This document shows, in pieces, positions 6,765 to 8,225 of a DNA stretch of 8,225 nt. Numbering within the stretch: position 1 is the first letter of the stretch; the number at the start of each line of letters is the position of its first letter. Below the pieces are notes generated by a model, which was given only the letters and a program-made list of their open reading frames with translations, did no database searches and had not been told where the DNA came from. Source of the stretch: Candidatus Gottesmanbacteria bacterium (GTDB lineage: Bacteria; Patescibacteriota; Microgenomatia; UBA10105; UBA927); NCBI GenBank assembly GCA_016218185.1, contig JACREP010000121.1, forward strand, positions 1 through 8,225, read 5' to 3'. A program made the position numbers and the translations under genes.

Positions 6765-8225
6765 TGCCTAACAGGTGCTTTTGCGATCGGGACAATAACG
6801 CGAAACAGCCGCATTTTTCTGTCTTTTCTGTTTCCTTTCTGGAATTCTGCTATAAGTTCAAGCGGCCACCTCTGCGGCGCCACCTGCGACTGATTGAGGA
6901 CAACAAACGTCGGGTGGTCGTGGGCCCGGGTGAGCATTTCTTGCGGCATAGCTTCCGGCAAAGGCCAGATCCCCCGGATCTCAATATTCGGACGATCCAC
7001 GAGATATATTTCGATGGCGTACGGAAGAAGCCCGAATGTCCCTTCTGTATACACCGTTACCGCGCCTGCTTTTGCCTGTTCTTCCAAAAATCCGTTAACT
7101 TCCCGTATGCCCCATCCGGATGGCCAATCATCGACATACTGTCCCTTATCTGCGCGGGGAATCAGCGCATACAATGGGTTTGCGATAAGAAAATAATCGG
7201 TAGATAGGCTAGGATACAACAGCAACAATGCAGCAATCGGAAGAAATAGTCTTCCGCGAAATCGTGCAATCACCCAATCAAATGAAAGAGCCGCGAGTAC
7301 CAGAAGCGGCATAATCATAAACAGAATAAACCGCGGATACAGAACTCTCCCGAAAAGCGCAAGGGCGACAAACGGCGCCAACCACCACGCATACAGCAAT
7401 AGCTTTTCTTTTGGCTTTTCCCAAAGCGTAAAAAGCGGCGCAAGCGCAAGAAAAAATATCGGCCTGGTAAGATAGCTGGCTGTCCAGTCAAATAGCCCCT
7501 TTATGTTGCCGGTAAAAAATTGAAAGGGGTGAACCCACCAATCGCGAAACGGATAAATGAACACCGCATCTTTTTGCGAAACCATATTGAAGAGCGGAGA
7601 CAACCGTAAAACGCTGTAAAGCGCCAGAGAAATTACCGCTGCAACGGTGACAAACCCAATCCAGCGAAAGATTCGCCGAAAACGGCCGGGGTTTCCCCAA
7701 TCAAAAAGGACCAGGGTAAGCGGCAAAAAATACAGGCTCAAAAACCCTGATGTTTTATTAAGCATTCCAAGCCCTAACGTCATTCCTAAAATGAGCGCAA
7801 TATCCAACCGCACACGCCGGGCCAAAAGGATGGCAATGTACAAATTCCATACTGAAAATGTTGCGACAAGACTGTCATAAAGCGCCATCCGATCATACAA
7901 AAGACTGAAAGGAGACAAAAGGTACAGCATGCCGGACAGGTATCCGATGCTTTTTTTCCGAAACAGTTCATGCGCGATAAACCAGACGCCGATCATGGTA
8001 AACAATCCCGAAGCGACGGAAACGATGCGGCCGGCCAGAAGCGGGTCACGAAAAAGGCGGACTGTTATCATCATGAACCAAACGAACAGCGGCTGCTTTC
8101 CGTCAACAAGAGAGATGAAGCGCCACGCAGCGTCTCGGCTTCCGATCTGTGCCCACCGAATGTAGATTGCCTCATCCGTAAAAATGGGGAGGGTCGTGAG
8201 GTTTAACAGCCGCGTAAAAAGATAA
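6761..8225 (-). CDS. GT39-type integral membrane glycosyltransferase (PMT/ArnT-like), 5' end missing
   Basis: The frame stays open from the TGA at 6761-6763 to the window edge, giving 487 visible residues (numbered here from the codon at 8224). An internal Met at 8074 could be taken for the start, but family-typical sequence precedes it: TDEAIYIRWAQIG (about 16-28) and DGKQPLF (41-47). The first carries the acidic pair expected in the first extracytoplasmic loop of GT39/GT-C enzymes, where the catalytic Asp sits. LYDRMALYDSL (109-119) is another conserved GT39-like stretch. Many hydrophobic segments follow up to about residue 340, then a soluble C-terminal domain of about 125 residues with WPSGWGI (367-373). 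Family members move a sugar from a polyprenyl-phosphate donor to a lipid, glycan or protein outside the membrane; the substrate here is unknown. Probably only a short first stretch, including the first membrane helix, is missing. The stop overlaps the next start by four bases (ATGA). Family confident, substrate not. Confidence 0.9.
   Translation of the reverse strand, partial: YLFTRLLNLTTLPIFTDEAIYIRWAQIGSRDAAWRFISLVDGKQPLFVWFMMITVRLFRDPLLAGRIVSVASGLFTMIGVWFIAHELFRKKSIGYLSGMLYLLSPFSLLYDRMALYDSLVATFSVWNLYIAILLARRVRLDIALILGMTLGLGMLNKTSGFLSLYFLPLTLVLFDWGNPGRFRRIFRWIGFVTVAAVISLALYSVLRLSPLFNMVSQKDAVFIYPFRDWWVHPFQFFTGNIKGLFDWTASYLTRPIFFLALAPLFTLWEKPKEKLLLYAWWLAPFVALALFGRVLYPRFILFMIMPLLVLAALSFDWVIARFRGRLFLPIAALLLLYPSLSTDYFLIANPLYALIPRADKGQYVDDWPSGWGIREVNGFLEEQAKAGAVTVYTEGTFGLLPYAIEIYLVDRPNIEIRGIWPLPEAMPQEMLTRAHDHPTFVVLNQSQVAPQRWPLELIAEFQKGNRKDRKMRLFRVIVPIAKAPVRQ

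Larger units (their letters stand above)
1..8225 (-). other. Part of one translationally coupled surface-glycan operon
   Basis: Seven genes run in the same direction and overlap at all six junctions by 4, 4, 32, 4, 4 and 11 bases in transcription order. No intergenic space remains for an internal promoter or terminator outside coding sequence. The order is GT39, two GT-C/YfhO-like proteins, polyprenyl-phosphate hexose synthase, flippase, WaaE-like GT2, anchored unknown protein. Both operon ends lie outside the window. That it is one transcript is inferred from the layout. Confidence 0.8.

Noticed and set aside
6734..7207. Plus-strand open frame of 157 codons
   Set aside because: It is antisense to the C-terminal domain of the GT39 gene, whose motifs are clear, and its translation shows no domain-like pattern or ribosome site.
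1..8225. Alternative genetic code with TGA recoded
   Set aside because: No frame needs read-through of TGA, and TGA ends five of the six genes whose stop or start overlap can be judged, with natural C-termini, or TAA does; the standard bacterial code suffices.

Overview
The window is coding from end to end, and every supported gene lies on the minus strand, so transcription runs from high to low coordinates. It holds seven genes, the first and last cut by the window edges: a GT39-type membrane glycosyltransferase (6761-8225, 5' end missing), two consecutive large membrane proteins of a GT-C-like/YfhO-like type (5196-6764 and 3526-5199), a dolichyl/polyprenyl-phosphate hexose synthase of family GT2 (2820-3557), a WzxC/PST-type polysaccharide flippase (1375-2823), a WaaE/KdtX-like GT2 glycosyltransferase (464-1378), and the start of a membrane-anchored protein of unknown function (1-474, 3' end missing). 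I see no RNA gene, CRISPR array, insertion sequence or convincing terminator, and no stretch of even 50 bases without a gene.

All six junctions overlap. Four are 4-base start/stop overlaps (ATGA at 6761-6764, 2820-2823 and 1375-1378; GTGA at 5196-5199), one is a 32-base overlap (3526-3557) and one an 11-base overlap (464-474). This is the layout of one transcript with translational coupling. The promoter must lie beyond 8225 and the end of the transcript beyond position 1.

Together the genes look like an assembly line for a cell-surface glycan or glycosylated surface polymer. The GT2 polyprenyl-phosphate hexose synthase would make a lipid-linked sugar donor on the cytoplasmic side. The GT-C-type membrane proteins (one GT39 and two YfhO-like) would use such donors on the outer face. 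The second GT2 would extend a lipid-linked glycan in the cytoplasm, and the flippase would carry the product across. The last, anchored protein could be a surface acceptor, scaffold or sugar-binding protein. The substrates cannot be read from the sequence.

The organism is most probably an uncultivated bacterium. The protein styles (the GT39 with its DRM.LYDSL motif, the PTPS-related/YfhO-like pair, and the anchored protein with PLGSG and LYNVTDKH motifs) resemble what I remember from Candidate Phyla Radiation genomes, especially Microgenomates. That is recollection, not a search. TGA serves as stop for five genes and does not appear inside the reading frames, so the code-25 CPR lineages (Gracilibacteria, Absconditabacteria) are unlikely. 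The most unusual DNA-level feature is a 7-base tandem repeat (unit AAAATCC) embedded in frame within the WaaE-like glycosyltransferase gene.
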